Below are positions 62,295 through 64,000 of a stretch of 64,000 bases of DNA, piece after piece. Source of the stretch: Bacteroidales bacterium UBA5536 (GTDB lineage: Bacteria; Bacteroidota; Bacteroidia; Bacteroidales; F082); assembly GCA_002426795.1 (NCBI GenBank), contig DINQ01000008.1:574967-638966 (forward strand). Reading direction: 5' to 3'. A model generated the notes under the pieces. That model was not told the origin of the DNA, did not search any database, and saw only the letters and a program-made list of their open reading frames with translations. Position numbers and translations under genes: made by a program. How positions within the stretch are numbered: position 1 is the first letter of the stretch; every line of letters starts with the position of its first letter.

Positions 62295-63434
62295 ATGAAA
62301 ATGCGTCTTTACCTATATTCTATCTGTATTTTACTATCCATAAGCCTGCTACCGGCTGAAGGCTTTGCACAGAAATCAAGTAAAAAACATGTCCCTTTGA
62401 ATGAATGGCAGTTTGGCGCAATGGTAGGATTTGGACAGTATTATGGTGATGTGAGTAATAAAAACTACTTTTCGAAGCTCAGTGGCGAGACAAAATTTTC
62501 GGGTGGCGTTTTTGCAAGACGAATATTTAATGACCTGACAGGAATAGGAGTCAATATTCAACGATCACGCTTATACAGCGAAAAGGATCAGCTTTCTGAC
62601 GGCACAGCCCTCAATTATGCCTACTCGGGCAACGTGTTTGAATTTGGGGTGCACGCCTATATGAACTTTACCAACCTATTTTGGGGTGCTGCAGAAAGAA
62701 AAGTCAATTTTTACGGGACACTAGGGTTATCTTATTTGTCTTGGACAGGTACGCTGAGTGATTTAGCTGCTGGAACAACCGTGTATACCAACGGCGCTAC
62801 TGTAGTAGGTTTAAGCTACAAAACAAATGGTTTGGTAATTCCGACAACCTTGGGACTTGATGTTCGTGTATCGCCTACTCTGAGTATTTTCGGCGAAGGT
62901 TCGCTGCACACAGTAATGTCAGACGATCTTGACTTTTATGCCGACGGTTTTCCGAATGATATCATGCTTTTTACCCATGTTGGTTTGGTTTATCACCTTG
63001 ATCTTGGCAAAACCAAGAAGAAAAGACCTTCATCGCGCATCAATGAATCGCCTTTAGATCCGATGACCATTGATTACGACAACAATGGCCCAAATAAAGG
63101 TACAAGTGTTGAACCTAAAAATGTGCCTGTTTTAGACATACAAATGGAAAAAACAGCACCACAAGCTAAATCTTTTGAGTTCAGGGTACAGGTGCTGGCT
63201 AAAACAAACCGTGTTTCTGACATCAGGTCAATTTATCCCAATGTCAAATTCGACTATCCTGTTGTAGAGAACGTTTTCAACAATCTCCACCGCTATTCAA
63301 CAGGTACTTTCTACAGTTTCAGTGAGGCCGAAGCATATGCCAAAACTATGCGCAACAGAGGAATTTACGATGCTTTTGTCGTGGCGTACCAAAACAACGT
63401 GCGTATTCCGATCACTGCCGAGATGAAGCGGTAA
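62295..63434 (+). CDS. Outer-membrane beta-barrel protein with SPOR-like C-terminus
   Basis: Probable outer-membrane protein that also touches peptidoglycan. Seen: 379 residues; signal peptide ending in EGFAQ; a DUF6089-like barrel (about 35-245: GAMVGFGQYYGDVSNKNYF, FGVHAYMNFTNLFWG and the final FTHVGLVYHLDLG); a flexible linker; and a C-terminal region (about 293-379) with FRVQVLA, RYSTGTFYSFSEAEAYA and RNRGIYDAFVVAY, which match the two strand-helix halves of SPOR domains. SPOR domains bind denuded glycan strands. The frame after the stop continues open in another frame; see the next entry. Confidence 0.82.
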   Translation: MKMRLYLYSICILLSISLLPAEGFAQKSSKKHVPLNEWQFGAMVGFGQYYGDVSNKNYFSKLSGETKFSGGVFARRIFNDLTGIGVNIQRSRLYSEKDQLSDGTALNYAYSGNVFEFGVHAYMNFTNLFWGAAERKVNFYGTLGLSYLSWTGTLSDLAAGTTVYTNGATVVGLSYKTNGLVIPTTLGLDVRVSPTLSIFGEGSLHTVMSDDLDFYADGFPNDIMLFTHVGLVYHLDLGKTKKKRPSSRINESPLDPMTIDYDNNGPNKGTSVEPKNVPVLDIQMEKTAPQAKSFEFRVQVLAKTNRVSDIRSIYPNVKFDYPVVENVFNNLHRYSTGTFYSFSEAEAYAKTMRNRGIYDAFVVAYQNNVRIPITAEMKR

Positions 63435-63598
63435 TCCAATACATTAATGTTTTATTGAAAGGCGATAGCCTAGATGCTAAGTTGCTGGTTCATCAGCAAT
63501 CAATTTTTTCTAAGCGCTACAGTATTCAGCGTTTTGATATTGACCATATTCGCACAACGGCTGCAGAGCATACTGATAAGTGGAAGATATTTACATAG
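63428..63598 (+). pseudogene. Possible gene remnant after the SPOR-tailed barrel
   Basis: In the frame one base behind the previous gene, an open stretch runs without a stop from 63326 to a TAG at 63596-63598. It has no ATG; the part beyond the gene reads VIQYINVLLKGDSLDAK and later SKRYSIQRFDIDHIRTT, of protein-like composition. It could be the end of a frameshifted longer protein, a decayed gene, a TTG-started small gene, or chance. I cannot place it in a family. Confidence 0.2.
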
Positions 63599-64000
63599 AA
63601 GCTCTTTTATCATCTAATCTTGTACGAGAAGTTTTGGACTTCTAAAAGCGGAACATTCCAAAAATCATTTGAAACATACGCATTTAGATTAAGGAAATGA
63701 GGGGCCTTATCTCGATACCTAGTTTACTTGAAATATTTATAACTCAAGTCGAACTTTTTATAGGAAATAAATAAATCAAAATGCATATCAAGTAACCCTA
63801 TAGATTCAAATACAACATAAAATAAAACGACAAACCACCTTTTCACACTCCTGTAACATATTATTTTATCTACCAAATTGCCTTTAGTGTGAACACTTGA
63901 CTTAGAAAAGTCATTGAGTTATTCCTCCTTAAACCCGCGGTTTGGCGTAAATCAAAGATTAAAATTTTATTAGATTCATATAAAACCAAAAAACCCCGTA
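63599..64000. other. AT-rich stretch with no convincing gene
   Basis: Noncoding-looking, more AT-rich than the rest. The best minus-strand frame is a 40-codon GTG-started one (63724-63846) with a hydrophobic first half (KRWFVVLFYVVFESIGLL) and a GGAG two bases upstream. A 13-codon frame with a strong AAGGAGG lies further upstream on the same strand. Neither is long enough to call. No RNA gene, repeat or terminator is seen. Confidence 0.5.

Noticed and set aside
1..64000. tRNA, rRNA, CRISPR, transposase or phage genes
   Set aside because: Scanned for T-loop signatures (GTTCGAATCC-like), spaced repeats, and integrase or transposase motifs; none convincing was found.

Overview
The window is chromosomal DNA from a member of the phylum Bacteroidota, most likely class Bacteroidia. 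The evidence is a fused LpxC-FabZ protein, a complete MoxR/Bat aerotolerance operon, three secreted proteins with C-terminal sorting domains of the type IX secretion system (T9SS), DUF3276 and DUF5683 proteins, and many promoters with the Bacteroidota -7 element TAnnTTTG. Coding density is high. I saw no tRNA, rRNA, CRISPR array, insertion sequence or prophage gene. Only the last 566 bases lack a convincing gene.

Layout. 1-4.05 kb: an alginate-export-type outer-membrane barrel, an Rrf2 regulator with a three-cysteine motif, and a putative manganese exporter followed by a double UspA protein. 4.05-6.6 kb (-): a vitamin/nucleoside salvage cluster (YkoF-like thiamine-binding protein, PnuC transporter, NadR-like kinase) followed by a GT4 glycosyltransferase. 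6.7-10.4 kb: DUF423, then lolA and ftsK. 10.5-14.65 kb (-): a Fur-family regulator with its own 21-bp operator, a TonB-dependent receptor, a small His-rich protein and a DUF4625 lipoprotein, together a probable metal-uptake locus. 14.7-20.4 kb (-): a seven-gene run parA-parB-DUF5683-dapB-lipoprotein-lepB-ppiB. 20.5-26.7 kb: DUF3276 (PUR-domain) protein, a 2-oxoacid dehydrogenase E2, a DEDDh exonuclease, an FAH-family hydrolase, and a membrane protein overlapping a secreted gluzincin peptidase.

26.8-30.1 kb (-): lipid A genes lpxD, lpxC-fabZ and lpxA. 30.3-40.1 kb (+): moxR, DUF58, a membrane-anchored DUF4381-like protein, batA, batB, batC, batD, batE and a lipoprotein that looks like a transglutaminase without its catalytic cysteine. 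40.3-44.5 kb: a 969-residue T9SS cargo, a barrel protein and an unlisted 42-residue lipoprotein. 44.5-48.6 kb: ung, a FadL-type transporter paired with an SGNH-hydrolase lipoprotein, and rdgB. 48.6-53.8 kb: ddl divergent from a PASTA protein, a T9SS cargo and an RluD-type pseudouridine synthase. 53.8-58.1 kb: a secreted trypsin-like protease, a heptose epimerase, a MerR regulator and an M23 peptidase. 58.2-63.4 kb: alaS, a TPR protein and a beta-barrel protein ending in a SPOR-like domain.

Most of the window is core envelope, cell-division and informational genes. The points most worth a second look are the Fur-family operator and metal-uptake locus (10.5-14.65 kb), the pseudo-transglutaminase ending the Bat operon, the ambiguous thiamine/nicotinamide riboside cluster, the SPOR-tailed barrel, the palindromic element at 21.0 kb, and the 42-residue lipoprotein. 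I did not find a clearly new multi-gene defence or mobile system.
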